Source of the DNA: Rhizobium sp. NXC14
GTDB lineage: Bacteria; Pseudomonadota; Alphaproteobacteria; Rhizobiales; Rhizobiaceae
Reading direction: 5' to 3'
Assembly: GCF_002117485.1 (NCBI RefSeq)
Contig: NZ_CP021032.1
Coordinates: 620,001 to 684,000 of the forward strand
DNA length: 64,000 nt
Part shown: piece after piece, positions 43,964 to 52,352 of the stretch
How the letters are laid out: every line of letters starts with the position of its first letter
Position numbering within the stretch: the first letter of the stretch is position 1
Position numbers and translations under genes: made by a program
The notes under the pieces: generated by a model
What the model saw: only the letters and a program-made list of their open reading frames with translations
What the model was told of the DNA's origin: nothing
Databases searched by the model: none

Positions 43964-44989
43964 ATGGTGAGCATCGTCAGCGTCGCGAAAGCGGCCGGGG
44001 TTTCGAATAAAACAGTCTCTCGCGTCATCAATGGCGAGCCCTACGTGACTGAGGAAACCCGGGAGAGGGTGGAAAAAGCCATTCGGGACCTCGGCTATAT
44101 CCCGAATATGGCGGCGCGCCTCATACGATCCAGCCGTTCCAACACCTTTGGGATTATCACCGATTATGTTTCCACGACGCCTTATTCGGTGGATATTGTC
44201 CGCGGAATTCAAGACTGGGCCAATGCGAATGGGAAAACCATCCTGATAGCCAACACCGGTGGTTCTTCCGAGCGAGAGGTGGAAATCTGGAAAATGTTCC
44301 AGTCCCATCGCATTGATGGAGTCTTGTATGTAACCATGTACCGCCGCATTGTGGATCCGGAGACCGGCGATGTCAGCATTCCGACAGTGATGATAAACTG
44401 TCGGCCGCAAACAAGGGAGCTCCTGCCGTCCATCGAGCCCGATGATTATCAGGGCGCGCGAGACCTTACCCGGTACCTCCTTGAACGGGGTCATCGCAGA
44501 ATCGGCTACATCCGGCTCAATCCGATCCTATTGGGAGCCGAACTGCGCCTGGAGGCATTTCGCCGAACGACAAGCGAATTCGGTCTCACAGAGAACGACC
44601 TCTCTATCAGCCTTGGCATGGATGGACCTGTGGGGGCAGAAAACAACTACGTCTTTGCGGCAGCGACCGAAATGCTCAAACAAGACGACCGTCCGACCGC
44701 GATCATGAGCGGCAACGACGAAATGGCGATTCAAATCTACATTGCCGCCATGGCACTGGGCTTGCGAATTCCACAAGACGTCAGCATCGTCGGCTTTGAC
44801 GATTTTCGAACAGTCACCATGGCGCTAAAGCCAGAGCTGACCACAGCGGCGTTGCCATACTACGATCTCGGCCGAGAGGGTGCGAAGTGGCTGAACGATT
44901 TGATAGCGGGCGAGAAGATTTATCCGGGCAGTCGGGTTGTCTCTTGCAAACTGGTTGAACGTAGCTCTGCCGCCTTTGGCCCTCATTAG
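43964..44989 (+). CDS. LacI family transcriptional regulator of the fructan locus
   Basis: The 341-residue protein has the LacI helix-turn-helix and hinge at residues 1-60 (VSIVSVAKAAGVSNKTVSRVINGEPYVTEETRERVEKAI, then NMAARLIRSSRSNTFG), and a periplasmic-binding-protein-like effector domain (GIITDYVSTTPYSVDIVRGI and onward to PQDVSIVGFDDF). ATG 43964 is chosen since the HTH begins right after it and AGGAG lies upstream. It is divergent from the sugar operon and should bind the three sites in the shared promoter, releasing them when the imported sugar or its product binds. Confidence 0.93.
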   Translation: MVSIVSVAKAAGVSNKTVSRVINGEPYVTEETRERVEKAIRDLGYIPNMAARLIRSSRSNTFGIITDYVSTTPYSVDIVRGIQDWANANGKTILIANTGGSSEREVEIWKMFQSHRIDGVLYVTMYRRIVDPETGDVSIPTVMINCRPQTRELLPSIEPDDYQGARDLTRYLLERGHRRIGYIRLNPILLGAELRLEAFRRTTSEFGLTENDLSISLGMDGPVGAENNYVFAAATEMLKQDDRPTAIMSGNDEMAIQIYIAAMALGLRIPQDVSIVGFDDFRTVTMALKPELTTAALPYYDLGREGAKWLNDLIAGEKIYPGSRVVSCKLVERSSAAFGPH

Positions 44990-45090
44990 GCGTCGAGAAT
45001 CTCTACTGCCTGCCTCGAATGATCATGTCTGGTTTGAGCGTTGCCTTCGACAAAACGATCCGCTGCAGATCTCGCTCGTTCATTGCAATT

Positions 45091-45148
45091 AGTCCCATTC
45101 GCAATCTCCCACGTCATCAATGCGGGGCGAGTGACATTCCAACTTTGC
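45091..45148 (+). repeat. direct repeat, right boundary of the fructan locus
   Basis: This copy reads AGTCCCATTCGCAATCTCCC through CATTCCAACTTTGC and matches 36324-36382 in the same orientation. Directly after it comes a partial echo, GGGACACTTCAACTTTG (45156-45172), resembling the repeated ends of IS21-family elements. No gene is seen in 44990-45294. Confidence 0.65.
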
Positions 45149-45294
45149 AGAAACGGGACACTTCAACTTTGAACCCACCCCCGGCTACAATCGAATCTGG
45201 CGTAATCGATCTTATGGAACTTGAAAGCGTTGAGTAAAGGCCGCTGCGTAATTGCTTGAAAAGTAGCAGCAATGCGGCTTTTATTCCTTCCACA

Positions 45295-46437
45295 TCAACG
45301 TGCGAGCGTCAGCCAGTCGCCGATCGTTGTCCCGACACGTCGCATGGAACGTGTTGCTGGGATGGCCGGGTGCTCGGTTGCTATGGTCTTTCGGACTTCA
45401 CGCGGGCTGAGCCCGAATTCATGGCTGAACGCGCGCGTGAAATTGGCTGCAACGTCGAAGCCGGCGGCCTCGGCAATCTCCGAGATCGGTCTGTTGTCGG
45501 TCGGATTGGTAAGATCCGCATAGGCCTGCAGCAAGCGACGTTTGCGAATGTAAGTGAAGACGCCCCCGCTCGTTTCGAACAATCGGTAGAGCCGGGTCCG
45601 CGAGATCCCCAGCGCTCGGCACATGACCTCAGGCGTCAAGCTATCTGAATGAAGATTGAGGTGAATATAGCGATGCGCCCGCTCCATCAGCCCCATATTG
45701 GTCTGTTCCTGGCCGCGGTCCGAACTTGTGGAGGATGCAGCGCATGCAACGACCATATCGCCGATCGTCCGTATGATCCGCGGCACCTCCTCCACCGTCA
45801 AGCTGCTCAGGTTCGTTTCCAGGCCGTTAATATAGCTGACCAGCAATTCAGCCAGGCTACCGGAGAAGGCGGTGTTGTTGGCGCTCTGCAGAAGAGTCGC
45901 ATCACCGGTCAACAGTTCATAGGGCAGGAAGACGAGCACAGCGACTGAATCGGTCATCCGCCCGCGGTACGGATAACCAAGAGACCTGAAAAATATCTCA
46001 CCCGGGCCCGTTTCGGTTACATGCCGATCGGCTTCGGTCCAGGCCCGGCCGCTGCGCAGTATGCCGACGTTCCAGTGATCGATCGGGCTCGATCGCAGCA
46101 TCGCCTGATCGCGAATATAGCTGCACGCCTGCGCGCGCTGCTGAACGATAAGGATATCGCCGAGGTGCCAACCGGTCTGTTCCGCAAGGAAACCATCGCC
46201 CTCTGATTTTCCATCCGGCAGATGTACATCCATAAGGGGCGCCACATGTGATCGCCAAGCCTGGAACTGATCTTTCTGTGGCAGTTCGTGCGTCGAAAAT
46301 CGCAGGGGCAGCAGTGCCGGTGGAACGTCCACCCGATGTTCTTTCTGGGAAGAAGGTTCGCGCGGCCAGCGCCGCCGCTCCAGGTGCGCCGGCCACTCCC
46401 GTCCGGCAGCCGGGTCATCTCCAGACTCCGCAACCAT
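45295..46437 (-). CDS. AraC family transcriptional regulator
   Basis: The 380-residue protein has a C-terminal AraC/XylS DNA-binding domain of two helix-turn-helix units (about 280-370, including LTPEVMCRALGISRTRLYRLFETSGG and ISEIAEAAGFDVAANFTRAFSHEFGLSPREVRK). The N-terminal half is an AraC-binding-like domain of the OxyR/feruloyl type. ATG 46437 is chosen because GGAGGA sits 6 bp before it; ATGs at 46455 and 46497 lack such a site. Targets are unknown. It lies just outside the fructan locus, with the repeat at 45091-45148 on its 3' side. Confidence 0.85.
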   Translation of the reverse strand: MVAESGDDPAAGREWPAHLERRRWPREPSSQKEHRVDVPPALLPLRFSTHELPQKDQFQAWRSHVAPLMDVHLPDGKSEGDGFLAEQTGWHLGDILIVQQRAQACSYIRDQAMLRSSPIDHWNVGILRSGRAWTEADRHVTETGPGEIFFRSLGYPYRGRMTDSVAVLVFLPYELLTGDATLLQSANNTAFSGSLAELLVSYINGLETNLSSLTVEEVPRIIRTIGDMVVACAASSTSSDRGQEQTNMGLMERAHRYIHLNLHSDSLTPEVMCRALGISRTRLYRLFETSGGVFTYIRKRRLLQAYADLTNPTDNRPISEIAEAAGFDVAANFTRAFSHEFGLSPREVRKTIATEHPAIPATRSMRRVGTTIGDWLTLAR

Positions 46438-46755
46438 CCAATTCCTCCAGCGCATTAGCCGATCCGGGCTGTTGAAACTGAAGCAAACAACCGCCATCCG
46501 ATAGCCGAAGTGGCTAAAGCTCTACGTGCATAAGCTACTTATCATATTCCTCTGCGAGCAGAAATGGACGGACCGATAATTTTCTGGATGCTGCGATAAC
46601 GACAAGCGCATCCCGTTCATATATCTAAATAAGCAATGGTTAATTCCGAAGGAAAGTTCGGAAATTCCAAATACTTAGCTGCCGGTGCGATAGCCCCGAC
46701 AACGCAAAACGACACTTGTTCAAAACAAAAACACGCAAACATGGGAGGATAGGTC

Positions 46756-46899
46756 GTGAACTATCGAAGAAGTAGTCGTGCTCGCCTTGCGCAAGCAATG
46801 GCTTTCAACAGGAATCAATCCAAGGGTGAGCCAGGAAAATTGTATCGCCAGTCGTTCAGACTAATACGAGGCGCTCCTGAGGCCGATATTGGCCAATAG
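46756..46899 (+). CDS. possible small basic protein (47 residues)
   Basis: A GTG start preceded by GGGAGG at 7 bp opens a 47-residue frame beginning MNYRRSSRARLAQAMAF. It is basic (many Arg, Lys) and has no hydrophobic segment. Nothing similar is recalled, and a short frame like this can occur by chance. It is reported because the ribosome binding site is strong and because 46498-47037 otherwise shows no gene, only an AT-rich leader for the AraC gene on the other strand. Confidence 0.3.
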   Translation: MNYRRSSRARLAQAMAFNRNQSKGEPGKLYRQSFRLIRGAPEADIGQ

Positions 46900-47037
46900 T
46901 GGCGCGCGAGGGGTTGCGCGCAGCCGAGGCCATACATGTCGATGCGTAATGGCTCGAGGTCTGTACGCAACCCCTATCATATCCAACCACTGTCGAATTT
47001 CTTTGACGCTGCCCTTCATGTGGCAGAGGAGGCTAAG

Positions 47038-47238
47038 ATGACTACCGCATGTGATGAGAACGTTATCCAATTCAAGCCAATTTCGACCTGCAGACGAGAA
47101 GTCGAAGTCGCAATGGTGGAAATGCTCGTCAGTTTGCAGAAACGTGGATGGTCGGCCGCGGAATTGGCATTGACGCTCGCCGATGCCTCGGAAGATCTCG
47201 TCATGCTGATCGCGACCAAAGAACTTCGGCCGCATTAG
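47038..47238 (+). CDS. small hypothetical protein (66 residues)
   Basis: From ATG 47038, preceded by GAGGAGG, the frame encodes a 66-residue soluble protein with an acidic N-terminus (MTTACDENVIQFKPI) and a helical C-terminal part (VAMVEMLVSLQKRGWSAAELALTLADASEDLVMLIATKEL). The helices look amphipathic and could form a small dimer. The stop codon TAG is the first three bases of the palindromic repeat that follows (TAGAGC). Function unknown; no family recognised. Confidence 0.55.
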   Translation: MTTACDENVIQFKPISTCRREVEVAMVEMLVSLQKRGWSAAELALTLADASEDLVMLIATKELRPH

Positions 47239-47359
47239 AGCCGTTCCGGGCAAGGTGAGAAGCGGTTTCCCCAATAAAGCGCGAAGCGCTTTTGCCGGGA
47301 ACTGCGTAGATAAAAAAGTTGGAGCGGTTCTGCGCTTTCGTGAAAAGCCAAACCGCTCC
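47237..47359. repeat. Rhizobium-type palindromic intergenic repeat, copy B
   Basis: This copy resembles 2207-2330 over its whole length: shared AAAGCGCGAAGCGC core, TTGGAGCGGT, TGCGCTT and CGTGAAAAGC blocks in the same order, and AACCGCTC at the right end. By eye three quarters of the positions agree. The left end supplies the stop codon of the 66-residue protein gene. The following 300 bp up to 47657 show no gene and probably hold the bgsBA promoter. Confidence 0.8.
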
Positions 47360-47657
47360 GCTATTTCTGTCTCAATGAGATGGCGGCCTCACCGGGCGCG
47401 GTAATTTCCATCATCCCCTATCCCTACGTTCTACCCATTACCCCCCAGTTCAGTCGCCGCGCCGGGCTTGACCACAGGCCGGCGCCACGCCTGCGTCGGT
47501 GGCATTTCGTTCAGAGCCGAACTGTTTCTGTCGCAGGTTTACGACCATCACTTGTCTATAAATTTCCATGCGCTAAAGTATGCAAGAATGAGTTGCATCC
47601 ATCCGTGTCAGCGCGAGAGCGACGAATGGCTGCAGAGCGATACCTTCGGATGCCAAC

Positions 47658-48890
47658 ATGATCTGGAACCATCGCATCACACGCATCGTCGTCGGCCTAT
47701 TGCTGCTGGCACTGGTGACCGTCGTCTCGTTGCCGACGATTACCGGCTTTACCAGCCTTGATGGCACGGTCAATGCCCGGTTTGCTGTCGTTAATGCCCC
47801 AATCGACGGCACGATTGCGGAAGAACCCCTCAAGGTCGGCAGCCCGGTCAAAGCGGGACAATCCCTCGCAGAAATCAGAAATACACGCGTCAGTCGCGCA
47901 ATTCTCGCCTCGCTCGAGGCAGATCGGAACACGGCGCTCGACCGCGTCGCGGCACTTAAAAAGGAACGGGAGGAGCTCTCCGCCCTTCGCGAGGAATTGT
48001 CTGCAAGATTGGAGGTCTACAGGCAGACAACTATTGCCAATCTCGAACGCGAAGTCGAAATCCTGCGGAAAAAGGTCGAAGTGTCGCAGGCCCAGGATCT
48101 TGTCGCACAGGTCGACCTGAACCGCCGGATGGAGCTCGAGTCAAAAGGTATTCTTACGCAGAAGCTGGTCGAAGTCGCGCGAGCCGCCGGAGCTGCGACC
48201 GGCGGCGAGGTCGAAATCAGCAATCTGACTGTCGATCAACTGGAACAAAGGCTCAATGCGGTCCGCCAGGGTATCTTTGTTTTCGGCGACGGGCAGAATG
48301 ACGTGCCTTATTCGCGGCAGCGCGAGGACGAGGTTGTCGTTCGCATCAACGACTTGAATTCGCGCATAGCGGAGAATGAGACACGAGCGACAGAAGTTCA
48401 AAAACAGCTCGTCAAAGAGGCAAACCGCGTTAGCAGCCTTGAATCCGCAACGGCAATAGCGCCGTTCGACGGCGTTGTTTGGACCAGAAGTATCGTCAAC
48501 GGTTCCAACGTCGTGCTGAATGACGAGCTGATGCGCCTTCTCGACTGTCGGGAGCTGTTTGTGGATATTCTTGTTCCCGAGGTCAACTATGACGAAATCT
48601 ATCCCGGACTTGTCGCTCAGGTGCGCTTGTTCGGCCGCAGCGATGTCTTCAATGGAACGGTCATCTCCGTCAGAGGCAGTTCGGCTTCGGTTGAGGCCGA
48701 TTCCTTTGCCGCCAGCTTGCCGCCGTCGACACAGCGCAATGCCCGCATTCGGGTTCGCCTCGATCCATCCTTCATGAATGATGACTTTGCGAACTCCTGC
48801 CAGGTGGGGCGCACAGTCCAGGTACGGTTTTCCAAGCACGGCATCGACCTGTCCAACTGGGTAAAAAGCCTGTGGTTCAGTATCTTGTAG
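47658..48890 (+). CDS. bgsB: membrane fusion (HlyD-type) protein, BgsB-like
   Basis: The 410-residue inner-membrane protein has an N-terminal anchor (about 7-29, ITRIVVGLLLLALVTVVSLPTITGF), then a lipoyl-like half (VNAPIDGTIAEEPLKVGSPVKAGQSLAEI), a long coiled coil at about 80-225, and the second lipoyl half with the beta-barrel (IAPFDGVVWTRSIVNGSNVVLNDELMRLLDCRELFVDILVPE). It is a periplasmic adaptor. Its 3' end overlaps the glucan synthase gene by 19 bp. The pair has the arrangement of bgsBA of Sinorhizobium meliloti, which makes a mixed-linkage beta-glucan activated by c-di-GMP. The symbol follows from this pairing. Confidence 0.82.
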   Translation: MIWNHRITRIVVGLLLLALVTVVSLPTITGFTSLDGTVNARFAVVNAPIDGTIAEEPLKVGSPVKAGQSLAEIRNTRVSRAILASLEADRNTALDRVAALKKEREELSALREELSARLEVYRQTTIANLEREVEILRKKVEVSQAQDLVAQVDLNRRMELESKGILTQKLVEVARAAGAATGGEVEISNLTVDQLEQRLNAVRQGIFVFGDGQNDVPYSRQREDEVVVRINDLNSRIAENETRATEVQKQLVKEANRVSSLESATAIAPFDGVVWTRSIVNGSNVVLNDELMRLLDCRELFVDILVPEVNYDEIYPGLVAQVRLFGRSDVFNGTVISVRGSSASVEADSFAASLPPSTQRNARIRVRLDPSFMNDDFANSCQVGRTVQVRFSKHGIDLSNWVKSLWFSIL

Positions 48891-50866
48891 CGCTGGTTCC
48901 GACCTTTCTCGTTTCGGCCTTCTTTTTCCTCGGGCCGTTCAATTGGTCGCGGCATCACACCTGGACACGAGCGGTGACCTGCGCGTTTGTCGCAGCATTC
49001 GCATTGCGATACATGTTCTGGCGCTTGACCGAGACGGTGCTTCCCTATCCCAGCGACGGTGCGAGTTTCTACTGGGTGTGGATCCTCTTCTTCGTCGAGA
49101 TTCTGGCGTGCGTCGAAGTTATCCTTTTTCTTGTATTGATGAGCCGCTATGTCGACCGGAGCGCGGAAGCGGACAGGCTGGGTCGTGTTTTCTTCGCGCG
49201 CGATAAGCGTGAGCTGCCTACTGTCGACGTTTTCATTCCGACCTATAACGAGCCGCTCGACGTGCTCGAGCGAACCATCATCGGCGCCCGCGCGCTGGAT
49301 TATCCTGCCGACAAATTGACGGTTTATGTGCTTGACGATCAACGCCGGGATTGGCTGAAGGCCTATTGCGAGGAGAAGAACGTCATCCACGTCACGCGCG
49401 GCGACAACGCGCACGCCAAAGCCGGCAATATGAACAATGGGCTGAAGGTCAGCTCGGGCGAATTCATTGCGATCTTCGACGCCGATTTTGTCCCCTATCG
49501 ACATTTCCTTCGCCGGACGCTGCCGTTCTTTTCCGATGAAAGCATCGGCATCGTCCAGACACCCCAACATTTCTTCAATGTCGATCCGGTCCAATCGAAC
49601 TTGGGCCTGGAGAATATCTGGCCGGACGAGCAGCGCTTGTTTTTCGACGAGATCGCGCCCAGCCGAGACGCCTGGGACGTCAGTTTCTGCTGCGGGTCAT
49701 GCTCGATTGCCCGCCGCAAGGCCGTCGACGCAATAGGCGGTTTTCCGACGGAGTCGATCACAGAAGACCTGCTGACCACTCTTTCGATGCTCAACAAAGG
49801 CTACAAGACCCGCTACCTGAACGAGCGGCTGTCGATGGGACTGGCCGCCGAGAACCTGACCGGTTATTTTGTCCAGCGCGAACGCTGGTGTCAGGGGGGT
49901 ATTCAAACCCTTTACCTGTATAATGGCCCGCTGCGCGGCCCGGGATTGACGCTCTTTCAACGGATCATGTTCCTGCCGGCGTCATGGCTGGTGCAGTATC
50001 TGGTCCGCTTCACGATATTGCTCGTCCCCATCGTCTATCTCTGGTTTGGCCTGGTCCCGCTCTATTTCACTGATATAGCCGCGTATGTGTCTCATCAGGT
50101 GCCGCTGCTGGCGGCTTATTTTCTGCTCATGCTGTGGATCACGCCGACGCGCTATCTGCCTGTGGTTTCCAGCGCCGTCGGGACCTTTGCGACATTCCGC
50201 ATGCTGCCGACCGTGGTCTCCAGCCTGGTGAGACCATTCGGCAAGCCTTTCAGGGTGACGCCAAAGGGCAGTGGCAACGAGGCGAACCAGTTCGACCGCT
50301 ACAGCTTCGCCTGGATCGCAAGCATGATCACGATCACCGTGGTTGGCCTGCTGGTCAACGTCGTACCGGAAACATCGCATGTACAAGGCCAGTTTTCGCC
50401 GGTCGCGGCCTGGTGGTCAGGGATCAATATCGTCGTCCTGCTCATCGCGTCACTTATCTGCTTTGAGAAACCTCGGCGCCTGTTCCATGCGTTCAAGCTC
50501 GATGAACCCGCTATCGTCGACGATGTCCCCGGTCAAGTCGTCAGTCTGGCACTGGACAAGGCGGTCGTTGCAGTCCCCACCATGGCCCGGTTGCAGTCCA
50601 AGTCGGTGATGCTGAAACTCTCCGGCTTCGCCCCGATCAAAGCCGAGCTCGGTCAGGTCACTCAACGGCGAAGAAGCGTAAGTCGCGGCGGCGACAAGCA
50701 AGCCTATTACCTGCACCTTTATTTCGAACTCAGCGGCTCTGCCCGCGACAGCATGATTGTAAAACTCTACACCGGCCGATATTCGCGGGACATTCGCGAC
50801 ATCGACAAGGTTGCCGTCTCTCTCAATCTGCTGTTGCGCTCATTCGGGCGGACGCGCACGTTATAG
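48872..50866 (+). CDS. bgsA: mixed-linkage beta-glucan synthase, GT2, BgsA-like
   Basis: The 664-residue membrane glycosyltransferase has two N-terminal helix groups, then the GT2 core with Asp155-156 (VLDDQRR), DAD203-205 (IFDADFVP), TED297-299 and QRERW335-339, the processive-synthase signature. More helices follow at about 355-520. The C-terminal cytoplasmic tail of about 140 residues (530-664) has no PilZ motif, which matches the c-di-GMP-responsive tail of S. meliloti BgsA. The start is a GTG that overlaps bgsB. The usual cellulose-synthase DDG is DDQ here, in line with a curdlan/MLG synthase rather than BcsA. Confidence 0.85.
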   Translation: MVQYLVALVPTFLVSAFFFLGPFNWSRHHTWTRAVTCAFVAAFALRYMFWRLTETVLPYPSDGASFYWVWILFFVEILACVEVILFLVLMSRYVDRSAEADRLGRVFFARDKRELPTVDVFIPTYNEPLDVLERTIIGARALDYPADKLTVYVLDDQRRDWLKAYCEEKNVIHVTRGDNAHAKAGNMNNGLKVSSGEFIAIFDADFVPYRHFLRRTLPFFSDESIGIVQTPQHFFNVDPVQSNLGLENIWPDEQRLFFDEIAPSRDAWDVSFCCGSCSIARRKAVDAIGGFPTESITEDLLTTLSMLNKGYKTRYLNERLSMGLAAENLTGYFVQRERWCQGGIQTLYLYNGPLRGPGLTLFQRIMFLPASWLVQYLVRFTILLVPIVYLWFGLVPLYFTDIAAYVSHQVPLLAAYFLLMLWITPTRYLPVVSSAVGTFATFRMLPTVVSSLVRPFGKPFRVTPKGSGNEANQFDRYSFAWIASMITITVVGLLVNVVPETSHVQGQFSPVAAWWSGINIVVLLIASLICFEKPRRLFHAFKLDEPAIVDDVPGQVVSLALDKAVVAVPTMARLQSKSVMLKLSGFAPIKAELGQVTQRRRSVSRGGDKQAYYLHLYFELSGSARDSMIVKLYTGRYSRDIRDIDKVAVSLNLLLRSFGRTRTL

Positions 50867-50941
50867 CCCGGCTCGGGAGCGAAGTTGTCGCGTCTTCGAC
50901 GAAGTTGTCCCGCCATGGCCGGAGTCGTCACTCTTCGCCAA

Positions 50942-51166
50942 CTACTGGCCAGATCGTTCGTCGAGGATGGACAGCGCGTCCTGCAGTCTGAGCGCCGCCA
51001 GCGCTTCCGTTGCCTCGTCCGGAGACCATCCTGCTTCGAGCGCCGCAGAGAGAACCAGCGATTCCGTTTGCAGTTCGAGCTTCTCATACAGCGGCTCGAT
51101 GGCTTCGCGTGCGGTGACGACGTGCTGATCGGGCGGAGTGATGGGCGTCGCAGCAACCGTAGGCAT
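50942..51166 (-). CDS. small hypothetical protein (74 residues)
   Basis: ATG 51166 follows a strong AGGAGGAG site, so I prefer it to the open frame extending to 51229. The 74-residue protein is soluble, begins MPTVAATPITPPDQHVV and has a helical remainder with EAIEPLYEKLELQTESLVLSAALEAGWSPDEATEALAALRLQDALSILDE. The GWSPDEATEAL pattern resembles the GW(S/T)xxE helix of the 66-residue protein at 47038. It converges with bgsA. No function is recognised. Confidence 0.55.
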   Translation of the reverse strand: MPTVAATPITPPDQHVVTAREAIEPLYEKLELQTESLVLSAALEAGWSPDEATEALAALRLQDALSILDERSGQ

Positions 51167-51402
51167 AATGCTCCTCCTTTTAAACGCTAAGGTTCGAAAC
51201 CCAATTGCAGGCATGCTTGTTCCGTTCACATGGCATTTTTAGCCGCATCACGGCTGACGGAAACTGTTCCGAAACTCTGGACGATCGCAACATCGCCCGT
51301 CCTCGGCATCTCTGGGTGCGCAGCGAAATATCTTCGCTGGATGTGAACGAACGGACAGGCTACCGCACAATTGCCGAAAGCGGAAGCGACTTGCGGTAAT
51401 CA

Positions 51403-52236
51403 CTATTGCCGCAGAAGCGCGCCTAGTGAAGACCGTCGCCACCTCTGCCGAAATTTCCTCCATTTCAGAAGCGCCCTGATGACAAGGGCCGACGGTATGT
51501 CCTTATGGTCGCCGACGGTCCCCTGCTTGGCGACCGGTGCGTTTGCATAGATGAGAAACGCGATCAGCGTGGCTGGATCCTTGGCTTCAAGGTCGAGCCA
51601 GTCATCTGACAGATGCAGTCCTTGCTGGCCTTCCATGAAGGTTTGACCATCAACGGTGATTGAGCCACGGAAGATATAGAAGTAGAGATCCCGGCCCTGC
51701 TTCCGCGGGAATTCCGCCCGCGCGCCTGCTTCCAACCGGATGTCGAAGATGTCGACGGCGCTACGGACATAAAACGGCGTGCCTTCCCCTTCTGGGCCGA
51801 CCAGGTGTCGCCAGACATTCGCCGCGACCATAGGGATCGCGCCGTATTGAATTTTCGGCACCAGATCGGCCGCACGCGGACGAATGACGATCTGTAGCAT
51901 TCGCAGCGGCGGATCGGTCACCATCGTCTCCTCCGAGTGCCAGAAGCCTTTCCCGGCATTCATCACCATCAGATGATGGCGGTCGATCAGCAGCCAGCCT
52001 GTGGCCCGATCCTGGTGACGCATCACGCCGTCAGGCACCCAGGAGACGATCTCGTCGTTTCTGTGCTCGTGCATCGCGATCAGCCGGCCAGGGACCAGGA
52101 TGGATTCGACGATCATAGCGAGAGGGCCGTGGCCATGGTCCGTCGGCTTCGGCTTCAACCATCCCGGCATATTGATGTGCGCGACAAAACCGCCAGCATC
52201 CCGCACCAGGAATGTCCGTTCGCCTTTGAGCAGCAT
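51403..52236 (-). CDS. pirin-like bicupin protein
   Basis: The 277-residue protein has the pirin/quercetinase bicupin layout. The N-terminal cupin has the metal-binding pattern AMHEHRNDEIVSWVPDGVMRHQD with three His and a Glu. The C-terminal cupin (about 180-245) lacks clear metal ligands. Such proteins act as quercetin dioxygenases or as regulators, and the substrate is unknown. ATG 52236 is used since GGAGG lies 5 bp before it. It is divergent from the DMT transporter pair. Confidence 0.82.
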   Translation of the reverse strand: MLLKGERTFLVRDAGGFVAHINMPGWLKPKPTDHGHGPLAMIVESILVPGRLIAMHEHRNDEIVSWVPDGVMRHQDRATGWLLIDRHHLMVMNAGKGFWHSEETMVTDPPLRMLQIVIRPRAADLVPKIQYGAIPMVAANVWRHLVGPEGEGTPFYVRSAVDIFDIRLEAGARAEFPRKQGRDLYFYIFRGSITVDGQTFMEGQQGLHLSDDWLDLEAKDPATLIAFLIYANAPVAKQGTVGDHKDIPSALVIRALLKWRKFRQRWRRSSLGALLRQ

Positions 52237-52352
52237 CGCGTCCTCCATGCCTGTCAGGCTATGACGACACGTCTTGCTGAGGATGCCGATGAATGGCCTT
52301 AGTGGCAATTTGAAAAACATCCGCCGCAATCGATTCGCTGACGGGATCTCCA

